A DNA stretch of 64,000 bases from Crocodylus rhombifer (taxonomy: Eukaryota > Chordata > Crocodylia > Crocodylidae): positions 8,214-72,213 of the forward strand of contig JAVSML010024609.1 of NCBI GenBank assembly GCA_038503035.1, read 5' to 3'. Both the position numbers and the translations under genes were made by a program. A model generated the notes under the pieces. It had not been told where the DNA came from, ran no database searches, and worked only from the letters and a program-made list of their open reading frames with translations. Below are positions 11,801 to 21,807 of this stretch, piece after piece (position 1 is the first letter of the stretch; each line of letters starts with the position of its first letter).

Positions 11801-12012
11801 TAGACAAGGCAAAGTCCCCAGGAGTTGATCCGAAGCAGCTGGCTGCAGAACTCCAAAAGGTGTCTCTACAGCAGGCCCCGCTAGTTGCTTCCTCAGCAGT
11901 GGAGAAGGGATCTCATGCTCATTCTGGCACTACTTCTGCCACCTCCAGTGCTGTTCCCAGCCCTGGCCAACCTGGTTCCCCTTCAGTGAGCAAAAAACGA
12001 CACAGCAGCAAG
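11801..12012 (+). CDS. PCLO: PCLO exon: Ser/Pro-rich linker between PDZ and C2A
   Basis: Encodes (V)[20 protein letters not shown]... to ...[10 protein letters not shown]. The 212-nt exon has acceptor TTTTATTTTAATCCAG and donor GTAAGA at 12013, and ends on a complete codon. The segment [14 protein letters not shown] looks helical; the rest is Ser/Thr/Pro/Gly-rich and probably disordered. In Piccolo this joins the PDZ domain to C2A. The wording matches the known linker closely, with small replacements. Confidence 0.95.
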
Positions 12013-13748
12013 GTAAGATGGTTCCACTTCTGCTTCTCTTCTCAGTTCCCCAGTGATTAAAACATGATTTCACCCTGTGCCTTTAGACTGTAAAGGCCTT
12101 TAGGCAACGGGTTATATACGTCTTGTGAAGTACTGAGCCGCTGTGAAGTATTATCTATAGTAAATAATGACAGAAGTAATAATTGCTTTGAGAGCTACAG
12201 AAATAGTAAAAATAAATAAATAGATAACTTTCAGATCTACCTTTTTCACTATCCCATTCCCATGAACTAATTAACTGTACTCTTAGATTTTCTTCTTCAA
12301 ATCCTCTGCTTTATGCTCATGCCTCCAAATATGCTTTCAAAGACATTAGCAAATTTTATCCTGTGGGAAATATGCACTAGAAATGGGTGCATACAATTAT
12401 GTATCTTCTCTACGTTGTTTCAAAATAAATCTGTATTGCAAAGCCTGCACTCATAATACAGTATGTGAGAATTAGTACTCAAGCCTTGCCTAAAATATTT
12501 TATAAGGAGTTCTTGGATAAAGAAAAGCAGAGCACAAGAGAGAGCTGAGATCCAAATTTCAAAGTAGCATATTTCCTAAATATACGTATATCTGTATCGA
12601 GTGACGTCTGTCTAGGTGTCTTTGATAAGCGCTATTGAAGCAACATCTTCGAGACTTCTTCACTAACCAGACACATTGTACAAGGCACTATACAAACACA
12701 AAATTAAAAGATGGTACATTCACAATCATTGGGCACATCCACACATGCAAGCACGTGCACTTGCAGCAGCTCAAATAGAAGTGGTGCAAATTTGAGCCAG
12801 GGCTTTTTGCTTCAGCATGCATGCTTGGACACGTACTTTGTTGAGGAGCAAATTGTGCCACTTGGGGCAAAATAACCCTGCCTGGCTCTTCCCAGATTTT
12901 CAGCCAGGGGGAGCTAGAGCCTGGGCCAGCACCTGTGCTGTTCCCAGCAGTATAAAAATCTGCCCTGTCCTGGCCCCAGCAGTATAAAAAGCCACCCTGG
13001 CAAGTAGCTCAGGTCCACTAGCTCTCAGGAGCTTCTGGGGCCCAGCCAGTTGGTACCTGGGGACACTTTCCCTTGTGCCAGCTGGACTGCTGCAGCAGCC
13101 GTGACAGTTCCCTGCACCCTCTACCCATTGCAGCAGTCTGGCTGTGGGGGCTGCTGCCTGACTGTGACCTGCTGTGCACCTGCCAGACTTGGATGGGGGC
13201 TGCAGAGCCAGTAGAGGCATCTGCCCCTCTGGGCCAGCTGCCAGTGGACTGCAGTTGTAGGTTTGGCCTTTGTGCGGCACTGCTGCCATTTGTGTCCCCC
13301 ATCTGGGCAGCTATCACCCGGAAGATGTTCCGGGTGTGATGGCCTGCTTTGAACTGTCAAAGCATGTTTTCCTGGCCCCATTTGTCCAGGAGGTCAGCCA
13401 CAGCCAGATGAGTCCAAGGTGCCAGCTCTGAGCAAGGAGGAATTGGCCTCCACTGGCCTCCCTAGTGGGAATTCTGGTGTTCCCTGTTGGAAAACTGAAA
13501 AATCCCTGATAAAAAAAATCCCAAAGTCACTCTGTAAAATACCCCCAAATCCGTGTTCCTCCACAAGTAAAACAAAAGACCACTATAAAGACAGAGAACA
13601 AGAAAGAGACACTGATCAATTGGACAATGTTTTATTGATCTTTCTTACAGTGTTAAAGCAAGTGTCTTATCATAATAATAAAGTGAACTCTAAATACGTT
13701 TCATGAATTCATGAATACATGTTTTGCTGCACTCCCACATAGTGATGG

Positions 13749-13910
13749 CCCCCACAAGGCGTATGCCACCCCAACAGGGGGTTCAGCCCACAAACAAGGG
13801 GTTCAGCCCCCCAACAGGGGGATCAACCCCCCCACAAGGGGTACAGGCCCCCAATGGGGCCAAATGGCCCCCACAGGGGCTACCACCCCCCTTGCAAGGC
13901 CCACATGGCC
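13749..13910 (+). repeat. C-rich tandem repeat, about 8 units of about 20 bp
   Basis: Units vary around CCCCACAAGGGGTTCAGCC (for example CCCAACAGGGGGTTCAGCC and CCCCCACAGGGGCTACCACC). Each unit is itself a near-palindrome, because CCCC...GGGG arms flank a short ACAA/AACA loop. Open frames across it are Pro-rich by composition only and are not proposed as genes. Confidence 0.8.
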
Positions 13911-14124
13911 ACGCCAGCCCCCCCAGTTCTTGCCCCACCTGGCCCCATCCCCCACCAGTTCCTGCTGCCCCCCAATGGCTGCCCCACCCAGCCCCACCCC
14001 CCCAACTTGCACCCCAGGGCCCAAGGCTACCCCCACAGCACCAGGCACCATCACTTAAAAAAAAAACACCCAGAAAAAAAAAACAGGAAAAAATGGGGAA
14101 AAAAAGCCTCTGCTTACCTTAGAA

Positions 14125-14480
14125 GCAGGGGTGGGGGGGCTCCAGGGCCTCCTGGCAGAGCACCCCCCGCAGGCAGCACAGGACAGTGGAGGGGCAGGAG
14201 TGCTCAGGCTGCTGGGGCTGTCACCCTGCCCCATACTGTGTGGGTGGGGCCCCAGTCAGCCACATGGAACCTCCGACTGCCGGTAAGTGCCGGGGGTGGG
14301 GGGCAGAGATGGGGAGAACATGGGGGGATGGGGCCAGCCCCGGTAGGGGTTGGGGGCTTGGGGGGGCTGGCAGGGAGAGGGGCCGGCCCCGGCACGGGTC
14401 AGAGCCTCAGGTGGCTGGTGGGGGTTGGGGGGGCTGGAGGAGTGGATCGGGCCAGCAGGCGTCCCTCCCATGGTTCCCCC
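14125..14480 (+). repeat. G-rich low-complexity block
   Basis: Runs of three to seven G recur at short spacing (for example around 14131-14137, 14291-14300, 14320-14327, 14350-14365 and 14420-14432), giving several possible G-quadruplex segments on the + strand. The partner C-rich block lies at 13749-14040. No coding content is supported. Confidence 0.7.
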
Positions 14481-15566
14481 CTCCTCCAGCCCCCCCAACC
14501 TCTTACTCACCAGCCCTGGCGCTGGACATGTGGCCTGGCTGCCCGCGTGTTTCAGCACCAGAGGGAGGCCCAACCATAGAGATGCTGCCCCGCTTTTTTA
14601 AACATTGATTTTTTTAGACCCCTGGGTATCCAAGGGTCAAGTTTGCAGTGCAGGGAACATTTTCTTGTTCCCTCACATGCCTGGTGCCCCACCAAAAAGG
14701 GATTTGAGGCAGGGGCAAAAGACATGTGTGCGCTTATGTGGACGCATCCATTAAATCTCTGGGATATAAATGCTTTTCATGAGCATGAAACACATTTTTC
14801 CAGCAAGAACAAGTTTAAAATTATTAACTGGGGTTTTTTTTAAAGGGCAGTTTGACAAAAAGATGGGTGTACTGATGATGATAGGGGGTATTCCTTCACC
14901 TTTCTAGGGCACTGACTTCCTTAGTGTTGGCCCAGCTCTGAAAAAACTCTGTCTCCATGGATAAGGGCTTTTCCTTATTTGACAGCTACTTGAGTCTGAG
15001 TAAAAATTATTTAAGTAAATATCCTACAAGATCATACTTCAGGAGACTGGCTAGAAATCCCACCGATTGATTAAACATAATCTAAGTCATGATGATAAGG
15101 TGCATTTTCATCGTAAATTAACTCACAGGGATGTTGTCATCAGAAATAAAATGCCTTCTGCCAAGCCAAGAATTATCAATAGCTCCTATACATTATTTCT
15201 AAGTTTACCAAAAATACTAAGAGGGAGGCTGAAGTTAAAATAATGGAATAATTTAAAAAGAAGATTTTATTTTGTTTCTGGAAACTCCTTCAAATATATG
15301 TACTTCCTGTATAGCATGCATTTCTGATTTTAAGAAACATGATTTCTGTTTATTGATTAGTATTACTGCCCATGAGATTTGGATCTCTTTTCTATTTTTG
15401 ATTTACAGCATTCCTAATAGAGCTTCAGCTTTGATCTATCAGAGTTGCAAAAATTTCATGATAGTCTACATATTCCAAATAGTCTAAGGGTGCTTGCATA
15501 TGTGATGTATGGTATAGCCCCCTTAACTGAAAAGGAGTTCAGTTTAGGGGTTTCTGTCACTGTTAC

Positions 15567-16425
15567 AGTGAGGGCCCGATCCTTTTTGTTCTTTTCATGG
15601 AGCCTGCCTGTATCTTTCATAGCCGGGGGGTGAGCTGCCGGGGGCGCTGTATGTTCCCTGAGCTGCAGGGGGCCCTGGTCCTTCCCTCTGTGGCAGTGGT
15701 GCCCCCCAGGGATGCCCAGCTGGGCTGCTAGCTGGTTGGGCTCAGGGAAGATCTGGATCAGGCTGGGTGGGTGCTGCCTCCGAGCTAGGGAAGCACCTGC
15801 CCACTGGGTGGCCCTGGAGGATACTGCAGCCATGTAAGGAAGGACCAGGGACACACCAGGCAGCTCAGGGCCCACCAGGAGCTCACCCGCTGGCTATGGG
15901 AGTGGTAGGCAGGCTCCTCAAAAAAAAAAAAAAAAAAGGATTGGACCCCTCACTGCTTACTTTTTTTTTTTCTGGCAGAGCCTGCCTGCATGAGCTGCTG
16001 GGCTGCACAGCCCCTGACCTGTTGTGGGGACTGATCCTTCACTTCACAACGGCAGTGCCCCTTGGGGCTGCCCAGGCAGGTTGTTAGTGGGCAGGTGCTG
16101 CCACAGCTCAGAGGCAGCACCCACCAGATCCAACTGTTCCCTGAGTCTGCCCTGCTCACACAGCTCCCTGGGCATGCTTGGGAAGAGTTGGATCCAGCGG
16201 GCGCTGCCTCCAAGCTGGGTCAGCACCCACCCGCTAACACCCTGCCTGAAGGGTGCCGCCACCGCAAAGGGAAGAATTGGGGCCCCCGCAACTCAGGGGC
16301 TGTGCAGCTGTCCAGTAGCTCATCCCTCAGGCACAGGAGACATGGGAAGGCTCTAAAAAGAAAAAGAAAAAAAAGGATCGGGCCCCTTACTACTTCTGCC
16401 TTCAGCCTGCCTCTCCTGCAGCATG
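15567..16425. repeat. tandem array of hairpin-bearing repeat units
   Basis: Units begin with the shared (G)AGCCTGCCTG at 15600 and 15978, and a third starts at 16403 with CAGCCTGCCT, giving periods of about 378 and 425 bp. Each full unit ends with an A-run, GGAT(T/C)GG(A/G)CCCC and a TACTGCTTAC-like segment. Inside are three copies of a block around GGTGCTGCCTCCGAGCT: 15755-15813 (+), 16082-16135 (inverted) and 16186-16235 (+). The first edge GGGCCCGATCCTTTTT at 15571-15586 is mirrored by AAAAGGATCGGGCCCC at 16371-16386. This looks like a non-autonomous repeat present as a tandem dimer plus a partial third copy. Confidence 0.7.
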
Positions 16426-18026
16426 GGAGGGGGAAGTCGTCAAAAGGCTGCAATATTGCAAATAGATGTGTTGCAGACTAAACAAACTCATTTAAATAGT
16501 AACAAAAACAAACCCCATGCATGTGTACAGTGTGATGCAACTGAACCACAAAAACGGGAAATTTTTATCACGTGTACAAGTGCCTGTGTTGCTTTTGCTA
16601 CTGATCTATTATATAAAATCTTCTGTTTAAAGGTTTCTTTTTATATAGATCATTTGATGCACTCTAGAAATGTTGTAAGAGTCTCTCTGGTATTCTGTAA
16701 TGCAGATTTGCTTACATTTAATACTTTATCCTATTACCATAGAGAGTGATAGAACATAGCATCGCAGCGTGACATTACAAGAGTTCCTCATCACAGCAGT
16801 GACTACCTTCCCTGGAATGTATGACAGAATTACAAAGCACATGCTTTTATACGGGAAAACATATTTAACAAAAGAAATTAAATTATGCTGCACTGAAGAG
16901 AGTTAACTGCTTAAAGCCATGAACAGGCTGCATCCTCCACAGACCTGATTCTTTAGGAAACTGATGCCTGATCACGCTGCTGTCCCGATTACGTTCCGGA
17001 TATCAGGTGTCTGTCTATAAAAGTCCTCTAGGAATAATTATTGCCTCTTGAAGAAGAATAGGCTGCCTTTCTAAATGCTTAGACTTCTCAATTCCCAGCA
17101 AAGCCAGCATTGAGCTACTTTTCCTTCTAGCCAAATTAATCTCTGCTGTGGTCTTGATTCAGCAAGTTACTTAATTACATGACTAACTTTAAGCATGAGG
17201 TTAATCAATAAACTTCCTTGACATGGACAGCTCATATTACAATGAAAATGAGTTGAAGTAGTTTGCTGAATCAGGCTCTAAAAGAATGAAGAAGGATATT
17301 TTAAAAGAATATAGAATGTTAAGACTTTAAAGCACATGTGATTTTTGCAGATATGTTTTATGGATCCACAGTGACTACATAATAAAAAACATAACTAGAA
17401 TTCTATAGATTATCTAGTTTGGAAACTCTGACCACGATGATGTATTCCTTTCCACGAAAAGCTTATATCATGGTATTCTCTGCTGGAAGAGATGTTTTCT
17501 TCACTGCAATAGTTGTGATTAAGTGGGCATGGCGTTTTTGTGTGTCAAAGTTTTGAAAATTCCATTTACCATACCACTATTTGTCCCCATTTTTAACAGC
17601 AGTGGAAAATAGTATCAGTATTGTCAGCACTGGTGTTGACAGAGCTCATCATTTTTCACAACTGCATCATAAAAACCTTCCCTGAACTGTTAATAAATAA
17701 AATTCATTCCTTTGCTGACGACTTTCTTGTAACTTGAATGATGCATTAGCCTTCAATTAAGGAGTGAATTTCAGCTGAGTGCCTTTGAACAGGCTGAAAT
17801 GGCTAATTTTAAGAGATTGCTATCAATGTTTCCAACTTGAAGAGTTTATTTAGGCACTGAAAGAATTTATGAACTTCCAAGAACTGGTCATGTCCTGAGA
17901 TATCACAGACATTGAAGGACTTATAGAAGATCTTGATAAGAGACGGTTGGAAGTTTTTGAATGAAATGATTTTTGCTGGAAAATTTAGGTTCAGAAACAT
18001 TTTTCCCATATAAGCTTTGTCCAAGG

Positions 18027-18087
18027 TGTGTATGTGTGTGTGCGCGCGCGCGTGTGTGTGTGTACATATACACATATATATATATTA
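18027..18087. repeat. TG / CG / TA microsatellite
   Basis: Alternating purine-pyrimidine run: GTGTGTATGTGTGTGTG, then CGCGCGCGCG, then more GTGTG, then ACATATACACATATATATAT. Such a run is prone to length change and can adopt Z-DNA. Confidence 0.92.
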
Positions 18088-19259
18088 GTTTTCATTTGAG
18101 CAAATTTAAATTAAGTATACCAGGTAGGTTCAACCTGAATTGATTAAATTGTTTTGGTCTATGGTGCTGTGGTGCCTCATGGGTCTTCTAGTTAGCGCAT
18201 GCCCCCATGGCTGAACTACAGTGCCATGACACATGATGGTCTCAGTTCAAACTGAACCGTGCCATTCATCCCGGGAGTCAAATGATGCAGTGTATCAATG
18301 ATGATGGAGTGGTTTGGAGTAGAGATGTGGGGAAGAAGCTGGCAAGAAAATTGGATTTCTGCCAACTGGGCTCAGAATCTGGCAAGAAAAATCTGTGCAA
18401 GCCTTTGTAAAATCAGAGGTAGATAGGAGCATGGGATTTACAGATCTTCCACTCCTGGGTAGTGCAGTGCTACTTTGGGCTTCCTGTCAGCTCACTGCCT
18501 TATAACCACCTGTCTCTGAGAAGGAAGTAAATGCTCTAAAGAGCATCAACCATATCCATGGACAAGGAAATGGCTTTTCCTTGTGGGAAAACATGCCTCA
18601 AAGAGCATGTGTCTTTCCATTCAATCACCATCCACATAGTTCATGAAACTTATATGCTGCTTCCTACCTTTCTTCCTCCCACATAGCAGCATAGAGGAAG
18701 CAAGTTTTGTGTAAGTGGACACTCTGGCTATAAATTAAATTTGTTATAGGAAAATGCAAAGGAAGGCACTCTAGGCAAAAAATGTTAATATATTGCATTT
18801 ACTCCTAGGTTCTGAAAAAGGTTACTACCTTTAACAATAAATATGTAGGAGCCAAGAAAGATAGCAAGGTATGCAGTGGCAGTCCAAAGTGCAAGAAAGA
18901 GATAAGACTACATGAAGAAAAAACTGGAGAACAGTATAAAAAGATGATTATGTCCATATATAAATTGGTGTTTTGTCCTTAGCTTGTGTATTTCATTTAG
19001 CTTGGGTCACTGCAGAAATGGGAGAGGCCACACAGGGCAAAAAAAGCAGCAGTAGACACAGACAGGCTTCATAAGAAGAAAAGATTTAGAAAGGAGTTAG
19101 GACTTAATGCATTGCTGATATAGCAACTCTGCAACGCCGTGATTTTAGGCCCACTTGTCTCAGCAGCAAATGTGGTTGTAAAGATATTTTTGCATAAAAA
19201 TGTGAAGCATAATAAGACATATCATCAAAAAAGAAGCCCAATTATCATGGTAATAATAT

Positions 19260-19760
19260 CCAGTTTACCGAGCCCTTTCTAAAGGAGATAGAGAGATAAG
19301 CATCATTTATCCCATCGTATTAGGGACGGTGTGAGCCAGAGATATGAAGTTCCTTGTGCAAGGTAACATGGGACATGTCTATACATGTCCCTATGGTGCT
19401 TTTGTTGCTGCACTGTCACTTAGCACAGGAAGGAAGTACTAAATGGCAGCACAGTAACAGCCCATACTGCACTGTGTGCACTATGCACAATTATTTTTAC
19501 CTGCTGCATTGCCATTGCAAGGCAGTACAATGAGGGAGTGCATTGCTTTGATGACATAGCTCTGGTGTCATGGTTTGTGACCATCGATGCTGTGTAGCTC
19601 ATTGCTACAGTGATGTAGTATCACAGGTAGACCCTCCCACGGTTATTTAATGACAGAGCTGGGAAGAGAACCTGCTTCTCCTGAGCCATCCTAAAATACT
19701 GTACCCACTCGTCCAGTGTCTGGCCTTTGGTTAGCCCTGTTTGAGAGGACTCCTTACAAA
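19260..19760. repeat. ancient interspersed repeat split by a younger insertion
   Basis: The left part (about 19260-19366) holds TTTATCCCATCGTATTAGGG ... AGTTCCTTGTGCAAGGTAAC and the right part (about 19640-19760) holds GACAGAGCTGGGAAGAGAACC ... TCTCCTGAGCC. Together they follow the order of a well-known old vertebrate repeat phrase (gaggcacagag / cttgcccaaggtcac / cagagctgggattagaacccagg). Between them sits about 255 bp of different sequence beginning with a perfect 9-bp hairpin, so a later element appears to have landed in it. Confidence 0.5.
19368..19622. mobile_element. candidate non-autonomous DNA element inside the older repeat
   Basis: Begins with GGGACATGT (19370-19378), loop CTAT, ACATGTCCC (19383-19391), a perfect hairpin. 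The body has repeated GCACTGT / GCAGCACAGTA words. No coding capacity. The right border is set only by where the older repeat resumes, and no terminal inverted repeat or clean target duplication was established. Confidence 0.35.
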
Positions 19761-21139
19761 AGAAAGTAAGGCACTCGATGGAATGTATTGACAATACCTT
19801 TAAACTGAACAACACAAATTCAGTATATGTAATGAAAAACTAAAATGCTATACTTGTCCCTCAGGATTTTATTGAGGCAAGTCAATTTGAGGGACTCAGA
19901 AAAGGATAAAGCACATTTTACATGTATAACAACAACCTTTGCTGCTGCTTAATATGAATTAAATAAAACATATAAAATTCACCAATACACAGTTGTCTCC
20001 TAAGGCACAGATTAAACCTTCTGAGTCCAGAAGATTCATGTTGCCATAGTAAGGTATTATGAACATTTCCACACAGCATTTCTGGGTAGGGACATAATTA
20101 CCTTGCAATACCCTGGACAAGTCTGCACCAGAGACAGAATTCCTAGGCCCTGAACCATAAAGTTTGCATTCAGGGCCTATCTTCAGTCCACATCTAGTTC
20201 CTGTGAAGTGTCCTGATAGTTTTAGAAGCAACCTAATCTTTTTCTCCTCTTGTGTAGCAGAGGGGAGATCACAAGGAAACTCTTCCTTTCTTCCCATTAT
20301 ACCTCAGTCCCCTGAGCAAGAGCCAACACCCACCTGTACTCCCTAATGTAGATGTGTAAACATAGGTAATTCTGCTCCTCTGAGTATTTGGAAATTTAAA
20401 ATGGTTTTAGTCTCAATTTGTAATAAAAGAAAAAATTAAATTCGTCACAAAAGAGCTTTCCCTGGCAGGTTGCATTTCACATCTACAAAGCAAGAGGAAA
20501 ACAAGATTTCCAGATGAATCTGCTAAGCATAATTTGTCTAAGTGGAAGAATACAGATCTCATCCTTGTTTGGTTCCTTCATTTTCTGCTACATCAATCCT
20601 GGAAGTGGGTGTGGAGAGAATATAAAAATATTCAAAACTTTGGTATAGATCCTGCCTGCATGAATGATCTTTGGTCCAGGCTCAAGGATACCATCATTAA
20701 ATGAAACAACCTATTGCTGCAGGTCAGGGAAATTAAGTTAATGATGAGCTTTTTCTCCAACTCCCCAAAGTCCATTATCCAAGGATTCTGCTGTCTTTTT
20801 CAGTGATTCACAGGTACCCAAAAAGGGAGAAAATATAGAAATATGTAGGATTTTACAGAGTTGCAAAGGTGGTGGGGAGGGGCATGACATTTTAAAACAG
20901 ATGCAATAACAGAAGGGAAAGAAATACAGACTGATTTGAAAGTGGACTATCATGATCAAATTGGTGGGCAAGGAAAAAGACACTGCAAACCAGCAAATAA
21001 ACAGATACTGATTTGAAATTGTCACATCCTTTTTAGAATCGTCACCCTCTTTCACTGCTTCTCCTTTTTACTTCACTCCACCCTTATTCAGGAAATTAGG
21101 AAAAAATTAGTTGACCTTGATTTAAACTAGTCTTATCCA

Positions 21140-21530
21140 TGCTTTTCTATGGAAATCCAGCTCAATTATTTTTAGCAAGTCACTTAATCCTTCAGCGTCC
21201 TAGACTATGTCTACTTACTGTGGCCAGTGGCAGTACTCTCAAGCACACTGCATGCCTTCTTTTAAGCTATCGTCAAAACTGGAGTCAGGGTAGAAGGTCT
21301 GTGTGGCATCATCCTGGGTGGGTGATTGGCCCTGTCACTCAGCATAGCTAATTATCCTGTAAAAAACATGCGTGAGGGCAGCTATACTGCTTCCAACATA
21401 GTAGGCAGCCCACATGGAGCACAGTAACATGCTTGTGGCCATCACTACCAGGCACACTAAGCTATGTTTACATGGCTCCAGCTTCTTAACGGTATCATTT
21501 AAGTAATTGCCTTATCCTCAAAATGAGTGT
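21140..21530 (+). repeat. probable MIR remnant interrupted by an insertion
   Basis: AGCAAGTCACTTAATCCTTC at about 21175-21194 is a MIR-like phrase, and the phrase expected next, resembling TTATCCTCAAAATGAGTG, appears only at about 21512-21529. The roughly 280 bp between (from about 21206, GACTATGTCTACTT, to about 21485) looks like a separate insertion with ends reminiscent of the element at 19368. Borders are approximate. Confidence 0.4.
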
Positions 21531-21625
21531 CTTGTCTCATTTCTGACTCTGTGTTTATATGATTCTTGGTGCAATTGACCTTGATCTCAGATGAGGTCCC
21601 TGAATGCCACAGAAATACTGGTGGC

Positions 21626-21712
21626 AATGAGCAATAATAATGGGGATGATGATGATAAGAACAATAGTAATGACAGTGATAATAATAACAATGATGACTA
21701 TGATTGTGATGG
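21626..21712 (+). repeat. imperfect GAT/AAT trinucleotide-type repeat next to a PCLO exon
   Basis: Purine-rich stretch of ATAATAATGG, GATGATGATAA and similar words ending about 45 bases before the acceptor of the 51-nt exon. It is imperfect and likely variable in length. Confidence 0.75.
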
Positions 21713-21756
21713 AAAAAGTTAATTCACATAATGAATAGAATATTTTTGTTTGGCAG

Positions 21757-21807
21757 CCCACTGAAGGTACAAAGTCCGCATCCCATCCAATCACTGGAGA
21801 AATTCAG
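21757..21807 (+). CDS. PCLO: PCLO exon: lead-in to C2A
   Basis: Encodes PTEGTKSASHPITGEIQ, 17 codons in a 51-nt exon with whole codons at both ends, so it could be skipped without breaking frame. Acceptor ATATTTTTGTTTGGCAG and donor GTAGAT at 21808 (weaker than consensus at the fifth and sixth bases). HPITGEIQ opens the first strand of the C2A fold, so skipping would damage the domain edge. The match to the Piccolo sequence before C2A is direct. Confidence 0.93.

Larger units (their letters stand above)
12729..14752. mobile_element. candidate composite DNA transposon with GC-rich interior
   Basis: The left edge reads GGGCACATCCACACATGCAAG and the right edge, inverted, reads GGATGCGTCCACATAAGCGC, an imperfect terminal inverted repeat of the same style as the element at 28926-29367. 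The interior changes composition abruptly: GC-rich 12900-13400, AT-rich 13500-13740, C-rich tandem repeats 13749-13910, A-runs 14056-14100, then G-rich 14120-14560. It could be one large non-autonomous element with nested pieces or several adjacent ones. No transposase was found. Family and exact borders are uncertain. Confidence 0.35.
12013..21756 (+). other. PCLO: PCLO intron, 9.7 kb, repeat-rich
   Basis: Holds a C-rich/G-rich repeat block (12729-14752), the hairpin-unit tandem array (15567-16425), a TG/CG/TA microsatellite (18027-18087), an ancient repeat split by an insertion (19260-19760), another split MIR (21140-21530) and a GAT/AAT-type simple repeat just before the next exon. Many long frames in the GC-rich blocks have no protein character. 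No exon was recognised inside. Confidence 0.7.

Noticed and set aside
13711..14608. Several overlapping long frames rich in Pro or Gly on both strands
   Set aside because: They lie in C-rich and G-rich low-complexity DNA where stop codons are rare; no domain, start context or splice logic.
15456..16481. Long overlapping frames on both strands
   Set aside because: They follow the tandem hairpin units and their composition; the frames are not conserved between units.
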